Below, piece by piece: positions 51,251 through 59,348 of a stretch of DNA of 64,000 nt. The translations under genes and the position numbers were made by a program. The stretch is from positions 38,879 to 102,878 of the forward strand of contig NZ_UQXD01000002.1 in NCBI RefSeq assembly GCF_900544955.1, read 5' to 3'. The notes below the pieces were generated by a model. The model was not told the DNA's origin. It saw nothing but the letters and a program-made list of their open reading frames with translations, and searched no databases. Position 1 is the stretch's first letter; each line of letters begins with the position of its first letter. This stretch comes from an uncultured Oscillibacter sp. GTDB taxonomy: Bacteria > Bacillota > Clostridia > Oscillospirales > Oscillospiraceae.

Positions 51251-51909
51251 CCGACCACCTCCCCGCTGTCCCAGGGCGGCACCGTCAGCACACCGTCTCG
51301 GAGGATCGCGTGGAAAAACCGGGGACGGATGTTCTCCGGGTCGCTGTAGTCCATGTCGTAGAGCAGGTAGCCCAGGTCCCGCTCCCCCTTCAGCTCCTCC
51401 GGGCAGGGGGGAATCTCCGCGCAGGGGGCAAACGCCGCCGGAAACTCCCGGCAGCCCAGATACGGTTCGCTGTACGCCTGCCCCTTCCGCAGCCGCCGCT
51501 GGACGATCTCCTGGAACTTCCCCGGGTTATCGCCGGGGGCGGCCCGGTCCGTCGTGTCGAAATGGGCCTCGATCACATACCGCACGTCCCGCAGCAGCAG
51601 CGAGGCCCGCTGCTGGATGTCCTCCGCCGTCACCAGGTACAGCTCCCCCCGCCCCCGCTCCATGGCCGTCCTGGCGGTGCGGGCGCTGACGGTGGATTTG
51701 ACCTCGTTGCGGCGCAGGTTTGTGAAGCGGATCGGCCGGAGCACGTGGATGCGGTCAATGGACCACCGCAGCCCCGGATGCCAAAACACGCTCTCAATCA
51801 GGCCCCGGGCGGCGGACGGCGTCATCACGTCGTAGCTCACCCGCTCCACCTTCATCTCCGGCCGGGTGAAGCAGGCAAAGTCCCCCCAGACCTCTACACA
51901 GATGGGCAC
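51247..51909 (-). CDS. cas5c: crRNA-processing subunit Cas5c
   Basis: 220 residues from a GTG at 51907-51909 with AAAGGAG upstream. It begins MPICVEVWGDFACFTRPEMK, with RVSYDVMTPSAARGLIESVF and IHVLRPIRFTNLRRNEVKST, as in Cas5d. In type I-C, Cas5 cleaves the pre-crRNA and holds the 5' handle; no Cas6 is present here. It is the first gene of the cas5c-cas2 transcript. Confidence 0.95.
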   Translation of the reverse strand: MPICVEVWGDFACFTRPEMKVERVSYDVMTPSAARGLIESVFWHPGLRWSIDRIHVLRPIRFTNLRRNEVKSTVSARTARTAMERGRGELYLVTAEDIQQRASLLLRDVRYVIEAHFDTTDRAAPGDNPGKFQEIVQRRLRKGQAYSEPYLGCREFPAAFAPCAEIPPCPEELKGERDLGYLLYDMDYSDPENIRPRFFHAILRDGVLTVPPWDSGEVVG

Positions 51910-52007
51910 ACTCTCAACTCCTTTCCTTTTTGAGGGACTGGAACCACCGGGCGGCTCTTCCGGCCCCCTGTCTGCGCTACCAGAAAAAACCACCCCCTTT
52001 TAACAAG

Positions 52008-52036
52008 ATTTTACACCCGTCGCCATCTTTCGACAA
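52008..52036 (-). promoter_or_regulatory. promoter for cas5c-cas8c-cas7-cas4-cas1-cas2
   Basis: Minus strand TTGTCG (52036-52031), 17 nt, TAAAAT (52013-52008), about 100 nt before the cas5c GTG and after the cas3 terminator. Confidence 0.6.
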
Positions 52037-52154
52037 GCAGAACTTCCCCTCTGCCGCTTTGAAAACGATTCCATCCAAAGGGTTCCGGTTCCGCGCCGGA
52101 AATCTTCCGGGAGGTTCCTCCGGGAAGGGACATGCACGGCGGTTTTGTCTGCAA

Positions 52155-52198
52155 AAACGGGCGAAAGCGGAACAGATCTGTTCCGCTTTCGCCCGTTT
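52155..52198 (-). terminator. 44-bp palindromic terminator after cas3
   Basis: A perfect palindrome with arms AAACGGGCGAAAGCGGAACA and its complement around GATC, 1 nt after the cas3 stop. On the minus strand it is followed by five U, so it separates cas3 from cas5c. Confidence 0.85.
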
Positions 52199-52199
52199 C

Positions 52200-54341
52200 T
52201 CACCACAGCAGCGCCTGTCCGCCCACCGGCTCCAAAGTCAGGCCGGTCCTGCGGTCGTACAGCGCCGGGTCCGTCAGCACCGCGCTGCCGTCCTCCAGCA
52301 GCTCCAGGCCGCCCACTTCGTCCAGCGCCTGGAAATGCCGGGCGTAGACGGACACGCCGTACAGCCCCAGCTCCCGGAACAGCTCCCTGGAGCGCTCCCC
52401 CTGCCGCAGCCGCGCCACCGGCACCTCGCCGCCGTCCAGGGGAATGTACACCGTGCGAGTGTCGGTCTCTATGAGGCGGAACCGCTCCGCCACCGTCCGG
52501 AAGGGGAAATCCCCCTCCCCGATGCGCGGGAGGATGCCCTTTTTGTCCTGGGCCTCCGGGCCCCGGAGGTCCAGCAGCTCGGAGAAGTAGCAGTTCACCG
52601 CCTCCGGACTCGCCAGGTCCTCGTGCCGCTCCATGGCCGTCCGCGCCGCGGCAATGGCCGGGGAAAACAGGGGCGGAGGCGGCTCCTCCGGCTGGAAGAT
52701 GACGACGACGCTCTCCCCGGCGGGGCGGTTTCCCTCCCGGTTGCACCGCCCGGCGGCCTGGAGCAGGGAATCCAGCCCCGCCATCTCCCGCAGCTCCGTG
52801 GGAAAGTCCACGTCCACCCCGGCCTCGATCAGCGAGGTGGAGACGACCCGGCAGGGCAGCCCCGCTTTCAGCCGCCGGCGCACCTCCGCCAGCACCCGCT
52901 GCCAGTGGACCGGCGTCATCAGCGTGGAGAGATGGAAGAGGCCCTCGCCGGTGAGGCCGCCGTACACGGTCCTGGCGGCCTTCCGGCTGTTGACGATGCA
53001 CAGCACCTGCTTCTCCCGGTCCATCCGCTCCGCCGCCTCCGCCCAGCCCAGCGTCCCCGCCCACTGAAAGACGGTGCGCCGGAACACCGGGCTGCGGAAA
53101 AGGGCCTCCGGGCACAGCTCGGGGATGGAGACGCCGGGCAAAAACTCCTGGAACAGCGGCAAAAGGGCGGGCTGCGTAGCCGTGCACAATACCGCCGAGA
53201 CGTTGTAGTGGGCCGTCAGCTGGGAGATGGCCGAAACGCAGGGCCGCAAGTAGGGCAGCGGCAGCATCTGCGCCTCGTCGAAAATGACCACGCTGCCCGC
53301 CAGGCGGTGGAGCTTCCGGCACTTGGAGGCCCGGTTTGCGTAGAGGGATTCAAAGAACTGGACCGCCGTCGTCACAATCACGGGCATGTCCCAATTCTCG
53401 GTGGCGCGCGCCAGCCTGGCGGCCTCCGGCGTCAGCTCCTCCTCCCCGCCGGTGTCGTACAGCACATTGGAGTGGTGCTCCAGCACGTTCTCGGGCCCCA
53501 GGATCTCCCGGAACACCTGGGCGGTCTGCTCGATGATGGACAGGTAGGGAATCACGTAGACCACCCGCCGCAGCCCGTGGGCGCGGGCGTGGCGCAGGGC
53601 GAAGGCCAGGGACGCTACGGTTTTGCCCCCGCCGGTGGGGACCGTCAGGGTGAACAGCCCCTGCGCCCGCTCCTCCCCCTGGGTCAGGCACGCCTCCAGC
53701 ACCTGGCAGCGCAGGGCGTTCAGCTCGTTCTTCGGCGGAAACCAATCGGAGATGTGCCGCTTCAGGCGGTCGCACAGCGCCGGGATGTCCCCGCCGCCGC
53801 CCCGGGGCAACGGTGCCCCCTCCATAAACCGCTCCGTGTCCAGAAAGTCCGCGTCCACCAGGCAGGCGTACAGCATCCGGATGAAGAAATCTGCCGTGAG
53901 CCGGTCCTTTTCGCAAAAGGCGGGCAGACGGGCGGGCGGCAGGGAGAGCTCCTCCGCCCAGGCCTCGTACGGCGCCACCCCCGCCCCCTCGGCGCGGCGC
54001 ATCCGCCCCAGCAGCGTGGCATCGTCCGGCCCGTCGGTGCGGCTGCCGCCGTCCGGCAGGCCGCCATGATGCCCCGCCGCGCAGAACGCGGCGGGCACCT
54101 GCCCCCTTTGGAAACACTCCCACGCGCCGGCGGTGGCGTGATCCACCTTCGGCCCGCCCCGCAGCCGCTTTTGAAAGGCGGCGGAATACTTTCCCAGGTC
54201 GTGGGCCAGTCCGGCAAGCCGCCCCTGCTCCTCCGCGCCGAAGGCGGCCGCAAAGTCCCGGCACAGCGCCGCCGTGCCCTCCAGATGGTCCAGGACGGTC
54301 TGTTCCCGATGGTCCTCGGAGAGATGTGCGAGATAGTCCAT
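52200..54341 (-). CDS. cas3: CRISPR-associated helicase-nuclease Cas3
   Basis: 713 residues. The HD nuclease is at about 1-220 (GLAHDLGKYSAAFQKRL; AAGHHGGLPDGG). The helicase has Walker A LTVPTGGGKTVASLAFALRH, motif II VVIFDEAQMLPLPYLRP (DEAQ rather than DEXH, seen in other type I Cas3), and motif VI LQAAGRCNREGNRPA. Cas3 degrades the target after Cascade binding. It is not overlapped with cas5c, unlike many I-C loci. Confidence 0.97.
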   Translation of the reverse strand: MDYLAHLSEDHREQTVLDHLEGTAALCRDFAAAFGAEEQGRLAGLAHDLGKYSAAFQKRLRGGPKVDHATAGAWECFQRGQVPAAFCAAGHHGGLPDGGSRTDGPDDATLLGRMRRAEGAGVAPYEAWAEELSLPPARLPAFCEKDRLTADFFIRMLYACLVDADFLDTERFMEGAPLPRGGGGDIPALCDRLKRHISDWFPPKNELNALRCQVLEACLTQGEERAQGLFTLTVPTGGGKTVASLAFALRHARAHGLRRVVYVIPYLSIIEQTAQVFREILGPENVLEHHSNVLYDTGGEEELTPEAARLARATENWDMPVIVTTAVQFFESLYANRASKCRKLHRLAGSVVIFDEAQMLPLPYLRPCVSAISQLTAHYNVSAVLCTATQPALLPLFQEFLPGVSIPELCPEALFRSPVFRRTVFQWAGTLGWAEAAERMDREKQVLCIVNSRKAARTVYGGLTGEGLFHLSTLMTPVHWQRVLAEVRRRLKAGLPCRVVSTSLIEAGVDVDFPTELREMAGLDSLLQAAGRCNREGNRPAGESVVVIFQPEEPPPPLFSPAIAAARTAMERHEDLASPEAVNCYFSELLDLRGPEAQDKKGILPRIGEGDFPFRTVAERFRLIETDTRTVYIPLDGGEVPVARLRQGERSRELFRELGLYGVSVYARHFQALDEVGGLELLEDGSAVLTDPALYDRRTGLTLEPVGGQALLW

Positions 54342-54408
54342 GCCGCAGCGCCCCCTTCACAAACTACGCCCGGAGCACCGGGGCCGGGCGCCTGACGGAG
54401 ATGGTTCC

Positions 54409-54414
54409 ATTGTA
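54409..54414 (-). promoter_or_regulatory. extended -10 promoter of cas3
   Basis: TGCTACAAT on the minus strand (TACAAT at 54414-54409) about 68 nt before the cas3 ATG; the -35 (TGGAAT) is weak. The gap 54342-54644 holds this promoter, GC-rich non-coding sequence and the L2 leader of island 2. Confidence 0.5.
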
Positions 54415-54520
54415 GCACACCCGGGCGCCGGATTCCAGGGGGCGCGGCCTCCGGGTCCCTCTTTCAAGGTCCGCCGCCGGGTTTCCAAATGGGCCCGGTT
54501 GTAGACAAGCGTTTCATTCC

Positions 54521-54625
54521 AAAAACTCCGTCAGCTTCACCAAACAGCCTTGAGAGGAACAGGTTCATATGATAAAATATAAAAAAGTAAGTGGTATGAG
54601 GCGGGGAGGGCGCAGCACGACAAAT
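54521..54625 (+). promoter_or_regulatory. island 2 promoter/leader element (copy L2)
   Basis: Matches L1 (5382-5495) over about 105 bp: CCGTCAG, ACAGC-TTGAGA (-35, 54550-54555), perfect inverted repeat GAAC-AG-GTTC in the 17-nt spacer, TAAAAT (-10, 54573-54578), ATATAAAAA, TATGAGGCGG and ACAAATT. It drives the GNAT gene at 54645. Confidence 0.7.
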
Positions 54626-54644
54626 TCCAGTTTGCGGGGTAAAT

Positions 54645-55256
54645 ATGGTTGAAATAAGAGAAATGCAAAAGAAGGATTATAAAAAGGCGCAGAAGTTTGC
54701 AATTCAAGGAATGCACTTGGATTGGTATATGGACAACGAAACCATTCTTTCTCTGTATAGCAAATATTTCTGGCACATGGAGTTGAATCGGTCAACGAAA
54801 GCCTACGGTGCGTATGTGAACGATTGTTTTGTTGGCGTGTTGCTTGCTGATATGAAGGGGGAGAAAAAACGACACCATAGCTTTTGGCGAACAATCTTTG
54901 TGAAAGCATTTGATATTATGCAAAACATCGTTGCAGGGGAAGGTGTTGGCGCATATGACACAGCGAATAAAGAGATGTTTGCGTCTTTCCGCAAAAAGCA
55001 GGAACCTGATGGGGAAATAGTTTTCCTTGCTGCCGACCCGGAATGTAAAGTCAAGGGGGTTGGCACAGCCCTGCTTTCCGCATTTGAAGCGGAAGAACCG
55101 GGGAAACTGGTTTATCTCTACACCGACAGTGCCTGCACCTATCAGTTTTATGAACACCGAGGATTTACGAAATCAGAAGCAAAAGATGTAGTAATTGACT
55201 TGAAAGATAAAAAAGTACCGCTACAATGTTTGTTGTATAGCAAAACAATTCATTAA
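54645..55256 (+). CDS. GNAT N-acetyltransferase, AT-rich
   Basis: 203 residues. The acetyl-CoA loop is in IVFLAADPECKVKGVGTALL, and the C-terminal CTYQFYEHRGFTKSEAKDVV closes the GNAT fold. It resembles small antibiotic- or amine-acetylating cassette proteins, but substrate is unknown. GGGG precedes the ATG weakly. Codon use is AT-rich and unlike the flanking cas3 gene, indicating transfer. First gene of island 2. Confidence 0.85.
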   Translation: MVEIREMQKKDYKKAQKFAIQGMHLDWYMDNETILSLYSKYFWHMELNRSTKAYGAYVNDCFVGVLLADMKGEKKRHHSFWRTIFVKAFDIMQNIVAGEGVGAYDTANKEMFASFRKKQEPDGEIVFLAADPECKVKGVGTALLSAFEAEEPGKLVYLYTDSACTYQFYEHRGFTKSEAKDVVIDLKDKKVPLQCLLYSKTIH

Positions 55257-55322
55257 GGTTTGTAGGGCTGATTTAAGTGTGTCCTATTGGTAAAGTACGC
55301 CTTTTTGGCAGAAAAGGCGTAC
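55257..55322 (+). repeat. cassette-type repeat R3 with hairpin
   Basis: GGTTTGTAGGGCTGATTTAA continues GTGTGTCCTATTGG directly after the GNAT stop. It is followed by AAGTACGCCTTTTTGG and a hairpin GTACGCCTTTT/AAAAGGCGTAC (55295-55322). Confidence 0.6.
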
Positions 55323-55348
55323 TCGACAAATCGAAAGGAGATTGGAAT

Positions 55349-55648
55349 ATGGAAAAATCAATGTATATGATGATGATTGAGAAAAGTAAGACCTACAATA
55401 GAATCACAAAGAAAGTGGTAGAAGAACACGTTGCAAACATAAAAAAATTAGATGATGAGAATAAGCTGGAAATCTGCGGCGTGTTTAAAGGTTATCCAGG
55501 GGTGGCAGGTATGTATATCTTAAAAGTAGAAAGCCGTGAGGAAGCAAAGGAACTTTGTGATAGTGAGCCATTGGTTGCTGGGGGATATGCAACATATAAA
55601 CTGATAGATTTTTTTGTTGCAAATCGGGATAACAATTATCTGCTCTAA
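55349..55648 (+). CDS. YciI-like (YCII-related) small protein
   Basis: 99 residues from the ATG at 55349, with AAAGGAG upstream. It resembles YCII-domain proteins: MYMMMIEKSKTYNRITKKVV, a central CGVFKGYPGVAGMYILKVES and the closing DSEPLVAGGYATYKLIDFFV. The His-Asp pair of some YCII enzymes is not clear, so activity is uncertain. AT-rich, second gene of island 2, followed by repeat R4. Confidence 0.8.
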   Translation: MEKSMYMMMIEKSKTYNRITKKVVEEHVANIKKLDDENKLEICGVFKGYPGVAGMYILKVESREEAKELCDSEPLVAGGYATYKLIDFFVANRDNNYLL

Positions 55649-55667
55649 TAGAATACAATCAACTTCT

Positions 55668-55701
55668 GGTTTGTCTGGCTGATTTAAGTACGCCTTATTG
55701 G
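55668..55701 (+). repeat. cassette-type repeat R4
   Basis: GGTTTGTCTGGCTGATTTAA continues GTACGCCTTATTGG, 20 nt after the YciI-like stop. R1, R2 and R3 are diverged or partial copies. Confidence 0.6.
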
Positions 55702-55715
55702 GTATCAGGCGCAAT

Positions 55716-55766
55716 AATAGCCCCAAAATCACGACACATCTTCAGTGTAGGGATTTTGGGGCTATT
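55716..55766. terminator. hairpin closing island 2
   Basis: AATAGCCCCAAAATC pairs with GATTTTGGGGCTATT, with an inner ACAC/GTGT stem. It lies just after R4. No U-run on the plus strand. Confidence 0.55.
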
Positions 55767-55840
55767 GCGACATAGGACCGGTTCGCCGCACCTGATCGCT
55801 ACACATATCTGCAACAGGGACTTCAAATACACCCGATTGC

Positions 55841-56047
55841 ATGTCCGCTCCTCCTGTGCTATCATGGACAAAAAACGGATGTCGGAGCGGGGGGAATCGG
55901 TGTGAAAAAGGCTGCTTTTTGTGGTACCTCCCCGCGCTCTGTTTCGGCGCCGCCGGATTTCTGGGGCATTCTTCGGCGTGGGCTGCCGCCGCCCTGTGTT
56001 TCTTTGGGGCCGCCATGCCCCAGATTGCCCGGCGGAAGCAGGGGTAA
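55841..56047 (+). CDS. possible small two-TM membrane protein
   Basis: An open frame of 68 codons ending CFLWYLPALCFGAAGFLGHS then SAWAAAALCFFGAAMPQIAR and a basic tail RKQG, with two hydrophobic stretches. A promoter-like TTGCAT, 17 nt, TATCAT lies inside its 5' part (about 55836-55864), which argues against the ATG at 55841; the true start could be a later TTG. No homologue recognised. Low support. Confidence 0.35.
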   Translation: MSAPPVLSWTKNGCRSGGNRCEKGCFLWYLPALCFGAAGFLGHSSAWAAAALCFFGAAMPQIARRKQG

Positions 56048-56080
56048 AACCGCTCCGGCGGAGGATTTTGGAAGACAAAA

Positions 56081-56110
56081 GGGGGCCGGGAACAGAAGTT
56101 CCCGGCCCCC
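56081..56110. terminator. GC-rich hairpin, minus-strand terminator
   Basis: GGGGGCCGGGAAC-AGAA-GTTCCCGGCCCCC with four U following on the minus strand, downstream of the hemolysin III genes. The gap 56111-56243 holds no gene. Confidence 0.65.
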
Positions 56111-56243
56111 TCGGCCTGTCCAAGCAGCCGCCCGGCGCCTCACGGCGGAGCAGCCAGCGCACGGTTCCGGCCCACAGGTGCATGAGCCGCTCAGCGGGCC
56201 CCGGCCTCCCCGAATAAGCGCCGCGGACGCTTGCCCGGCGGCC

Positions 56244-56948
56244 TCAGTAGATGCGCGTATAGACGCCCACCCACTGGAGGGCCGCGGCGGCCAGCACGAA
56301 GACGTGCCAGATGCAGTGGTTGTACTTCCCCTTCCGGGCGAAGGGAATCATCCCCAGGGTGTAGACCAGCCCGCCCAGCAGGATGAAGGACAGCAGCGGC
56401 AGGTCGTTGCGGTAGAAGTCCGGCAAAAACAGCAGCCCGCTCCAGCCGATGAGGAAATACAGCGTGAAGTGCAGCGGCCGCCAGCGGCCCGGGCCGAACA
56501 CCGCCACCATAGTCACGCCGAAGAGGATGACCCCCCACTGCAAGCAGAACAGCGCCACACCCAGGGCGCCCCCCACGTAGACCAGCAAAATGGGGGCGAA
56601 GGTGCCGCCGATGAGCAGGTAGATGGAGGTGTAGTCAAACCGCCGCAGCACCCGCTTGGCCTTAGAGCCGGCGGGCATGGCGTGGTACACGCAGCTGGCC
56701 AGCATCATGAAGATCATGCTGACGCCGTACACCCAGGCGGCCAGCACCTCCAGCGGCCCCTGGGACTTCCCCAGCAGCGCCGCCATGGCCGCCGCGCCCA
56801 GCAGGGCTCCCGCCCCGTGGCTGGCGGCGTTGAAGGCCTCCTCCCCCACCGTCAGCCGGGGCGGCTCGTTCAGCGCCCGGGTTCTGGCCCGCCGGACCAC
56901 CTTGGCCCGCAGGGCGGCATATTGTCTCGAAGAAATTGCAGCTTCCAT
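56244..56948 (-). CDS. trhA: hemolysin III (TrhA/PAQR) family protein, copy 2
   Basis: 234 residues, seven membrane segments. The PAQR pattern is present: AFNAASHGAGALLGAAAMAA, MLASCVYHAMPAGSKAKRVL, RRFDYTSIYLLIGGTFAPIL and KYNHCIWHVFVLAAAALQWV with the metal-site His residues. Proteins of this family affect membrane homeostasis; the hemolysin name is historical. The ATG at 56948 follows GAGAGGG. 14 nt separate it from the other copy. Confidence 0.9.
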   Translation of the reverse strand: MEAAISSRQYAALRAKVVRRARTRALNEPPRLTVGEEAFNAASHGAGALLGAAAMAALLGKSQGPLEVLAAWVYGVSMIFMMLASCVYHAMPAGSKAKRVLRRFDYTSIYLLIGGTFAPILLVYVGGALGVALFCLQWGVILFGVTMVAVFGPGRWRPLHFTLYFLIGWSGLLFLPDFYRNDLPLLSFILLGGLVYTLGMIPFARKGKYNHCIWHVFVLAAAALQWVGVYTRIY

Positions 56949-56962
56949 AGATACCCTCTCTT

Positions 56963-57622
56963 TTACAGTACGCAGAAGTACACGGCCAGATAGTGAAAAA
57001 AGGAGCCCGCCAGGATCAACAGGTGGAACAGCTCGTGAAAGGTCCACTCCGCCGACAGATTGGGCCGTTTCACGGCATAGATCACGGCCCCCACGGAGTA
57101 GCACACGCCCCCCAGGGTCACCAGCAGCAGACAGGGCCGGCTCAGGGCCGCAAAGTCCCGCCACACGAACAGCACCGCCCAGCCCATGGCCAGATAGGCC
57201 GCAGTGGACAGCACCCGGGGCGCATGCATCCACAGCAGTTTCACCAGCGTCCCCGCAATGGCCACCGCCCACAGCGCCAGGCAGAACCACAGCCCTTTGG
57301 GCCGGGGCAGCAGCACCAGGGAAAAGGGGGTGTAGCTCCCGGCAATCAGCACGTAGATCATGCTGTGGTCCAGCTTCCGCAGCCGCAGCTTCACGCCGCC
57401 GCTGTCGGCGTCCCCCGGATAGAAGTGGTAGAGGGCGCTGGCGGCGTACAGCGCCACCATAGACAGGCAAAAGCACATGGCGGCGGCCAGGGCCACCACC
57501 GGCGCCCCGTCCCGCACCGCCCGGATCAAAAACAGCACGCCGCCGCCAAAGGCCGCCGCCGCGCCGATGGCGTGGGTCCCGCAGCTCACCGGGTCCTGGG
57601 CGTGGGTGAAAAAGTTCCGCAT
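56963..57622 (-). CDS. hemolysin III (TrhA/PAQR) family protein, copy 1
   Basis: 219 residues, seven membrane segments: DPVSCGTHAIGAAAAFGGGV, VALYAASALYHFYPGDADSG, LRKLDHSMIYVLIAGSYTPF and EWTFHELFHLLILAGSFFHY. The His residues of the PAQR site are conserved. It is clearly related to, but diverged from, the next gene, so the tandem is an old duplication or paired acquisition. First gene behind the palindromic operator. The ATG at 57622 follows AAGGAGAGG. Confidence 0.9.
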   Translation of the reverse strand: MRNFFTHAQDPVSCGTHAIGAAAAFGGGVLFLIRAVRDGAPVVALAAAMCFCLSMVALYAASALYHFYPGDADSGGVKLRLRKLDHSMIYVLIAGSYTPFSLVLLPRPKGLWFCLALWAVAIAGTLVKLLWMHAPRVLSTAAYLAMGWAVLFVWRDFAALSRPCLLLVTLGGVCYSVGAVIYAVKRPNLSAEWTFHELFHLLILAGSFFHYLAVYFCVL

Positions 57623-57664
57623 GAAGTCCTCTCCTTGATTGCAGCTTACGGTATGCAATTACCT

Positions 57665-57714
57665 TGTAATATAGTTTGTGAAACTATATTACACGATGTC
57701 GCATCGTTTTTCAA
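57665..57714 (-). promoter_or_regulatory. operator palindrome overlapping the trhA promoter
   Basis: A 13-bp perfect inverted repeat TGTAATATAGTTT-GTG-AAACTATATTACA (57665-57693). On the minus strand TTGAAA (57714-57709), 17 nt, TAATAT (57691-57686) form a promoter whose -10 lies inside the palindrome, so a bound dimer would block transcription. Confidence 0.7.
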
Positions 57715-57762
57715 GTATCTTTTGTAAAATTTCGGCGCCGTATCCCTGGAAAATTTGCCAAA

Positions 57763-57790
57763 AAAGGAGGGCGCCTCGGCGCCCTCCTTT
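57763..57790 (-). terminator. intrinsic terminator after the AGCS symporter gene
   Basis: AAAGGAGGGCGCC and GGCGCCCTCCTTT, followed by six U on the minus strand, directly after the stop at 57792. Confidence 0.85.
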
Positions 57791-57791
57791 G

Positions 57792-59189
57792 TCAATTCCA
57801 AAATTCCGTCCGGTCCCGGAGTCCGATGTCCGCCGCCCGGAACACCGGGTCCCGCCCCAGCCGCTTCTGGCGCGTGTAATCCTCCAGCGCCAGCAGGGCG
57901 GGCTTTGCCAGCAGCAAAATGGCGGGCAGGTTGATCAGGGCCATGAGGCCCATGGTCACGTCCGCCGTGTCCCACACCAGGGAGAAGTCCATCCGTGCTC
58001 CCTGGAACACGATGGCCGCCGCCACCAGCCGGAACACCGCCATCTCCCACCGCCGGGCGTCCCGGCGCAGCAGGTACTGGAGGTTGCTCTCGCAGTAATA
58101 GTAGTTACCCAGGATGGTGGTGAAGGCGAAGAGCAGCGTGGTGACGGTGATGAACCAGTGCCCGGCCTCGCCGAAGGTCCCCGCCAGAGCCGCCTGGACG
58201 TAGGGCACACCCTTGAGGGCCGGGTCCGGCGCCACGCCGGAGCACAGGCACAAAAAGGCGGTGGCGGTGCAGATCACCAGGGTGTCCAAAAACACGGAGA
58301 GCATCTGGGCCAGCCCCTGCTTCACCGGGTGGGACACCGACGCAGCCGCCGCCGCGTTGGGGGCGGAGCCCACACCCGCCTCGTTGGAGAACAGCCCCCG
58401 CTTGATGCCGTGCATCATGGCGGAGCCGGTGAAGCCGCCGAAGATGGCCTGGAAGTCGAAGGCGTTTTGGAAGATGGCCGCCAGCACCCCCGGCACCAAC
58501 TGGATATGCGCCAGGGTCATTCCCAAGGCCACCAGCACGTAGGCCCCGCCCATCAGCGGCACCAGCACCCCCGTCACCCGGGAGAGCCGCTTCCCGCCGC
58601 CGAAGATGCACACCGCCGTGACCGCCGCCAGCACCGCCCCCACCACCGTGGGGGCGCCCTCGGTGAAGAAGGCGTAGCCGGAGAAGGCGTCCATCAGGTT
58701 GTAGGAGGCCACCATGTTGAAGCCCACCAGATAGGTCAGCAGCAGGCACACGGAGAAGGCCGCCGCCACCTTCCGGCTGCCCAGCACCCGCTCGATGTAA
58801 TAGGCGGGGCCGCCCCGGCTGCCCCCCTGGCCGTCGCGGACCTTGTAAATCTGGGCCAGGGTGCTCTCGATGAAGGCGGAGGCGCCGCCCAACAGGGCCA
58901 CCACCCACATCCAGAACACCGCCCCCACGCCGCCCACGCAGATGGCGATGGACACCCCGGCGATGTTGCCGGTGCCCACCCGGGAGGCGGTGGAGATCAT
59001 CAGCGCCTGGAAGGAGGACACGCCGTCCCCGTGGGTCTTCTCCCGCAGGACCCGAAAGGCCTCGACGAAGAGCCGCACCTGCACAAAGCGGGTGCGGAGG
59101 GTGAAATACAGCCCCGCCGCCAGCAGTAGGGCCACCAGCACATAGGTGTAGAGCCAATCGCTCAGGGTGGAGATGATGTTTGCCAGCAT
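57792..59189 (-). CDS. AGCS family amino acid:sodium symporter
   Basis: 465 residues with about ten membrane segments. AGCS (alanine/glycine:cation symporter) motifs are ALMISTASRVGTGNIAGVSI, GAVFWMWVVALLGGASAFIE, FSNEAGVGSAPNAAAAASVS and KRGLFSNEAG. Substrate is probably alanine or glycine by family. The ATG at 59189 is preferred to the TTG two codons upstream. Confidence 0.92.
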   Translation of the reverse strand: MLANIISTLSDWLYTYVLVALLLAAGLYFTLRTRFVQVRLFVEAFRVLREKTHGDGVSSFQALMISTASRVGTGNIAGVSIAICVGGVGAVFWMWVVALLGGASAFIESTLAQIYKVRDGQGGSRGGPAYYIERVLGSRKVAAAFSVCLLLTYLVGFNMVASYNLMDAFSGYAFFTEGAPTVVGAVLAAVTAVCIFGGGKRLSRVTGVLVPLMGGAYVLVALGMTLAHIQLVPGVLAAIFQNAFDFQAIFGGFTGSAMMHGIKRGLFSNEAGVGSAPNAAAAASVSHPVKQGLAQMLSVFLDTLVICTATAFLCLCSGVAPDPALKGVPYVQAALAGTFGEAGHWFITVTTLLFAFTTILGNYYYCESNLQYLLRRDARRWEMAVFRLVAAAIVFQGARMDFSLVWDTADVTMGLMALINLPAILLLAKPALLALEDYTRQKRLGRDPVFRAADIGLRDRTEFWN

Positions 59190-59224
59190 AAGCAATCCCT
59201 TTCCATTTCAAATAAAGCCTGTCC

Positions 59225-59254
59225 AGAATACCAAAGGATATGCCCTTTTGTCAA
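59225..59254 (-). promoter_or_regulatory. promoter of the AGCS symporter gene
   Basis: Minus strand consensus TTGACA (59254-59249), 18 nt, TATTCT (59230-59225), about 36 nt before the ATG. Confidence 0.65.
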
Positions 59255-59313
59255 TTCCCCCCTCCTCCGGCGTTCTGTACAAAATCAGGCAAAAAATTTT
59301 TCAGACCGCCTTC

Positions 59314-59342
59314 TTGCAATTCAGCCCCCCATCCGGTACAAT
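59314..59342 (+). promoter_or_regulatory. promoter of the ssnA-ygfK transcript
   Basis: TTGCAA (59314-59319), 17 nt, TACAAT (59337-59342). The transcript would start near 59349, giving a 5' leader of about 147 nt before the ssnA ATG. Confidence 0.65.
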
Positions 59343-59348
59343 AAAGCC

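Noticed and set aside
53276..53330. Loss of the Cas3 helicase motif (DEAQ rather than DEAH)
   Set aside because: DEAQ variants occur in functional type I Cas3 proteins, so it was not counted as a defect.
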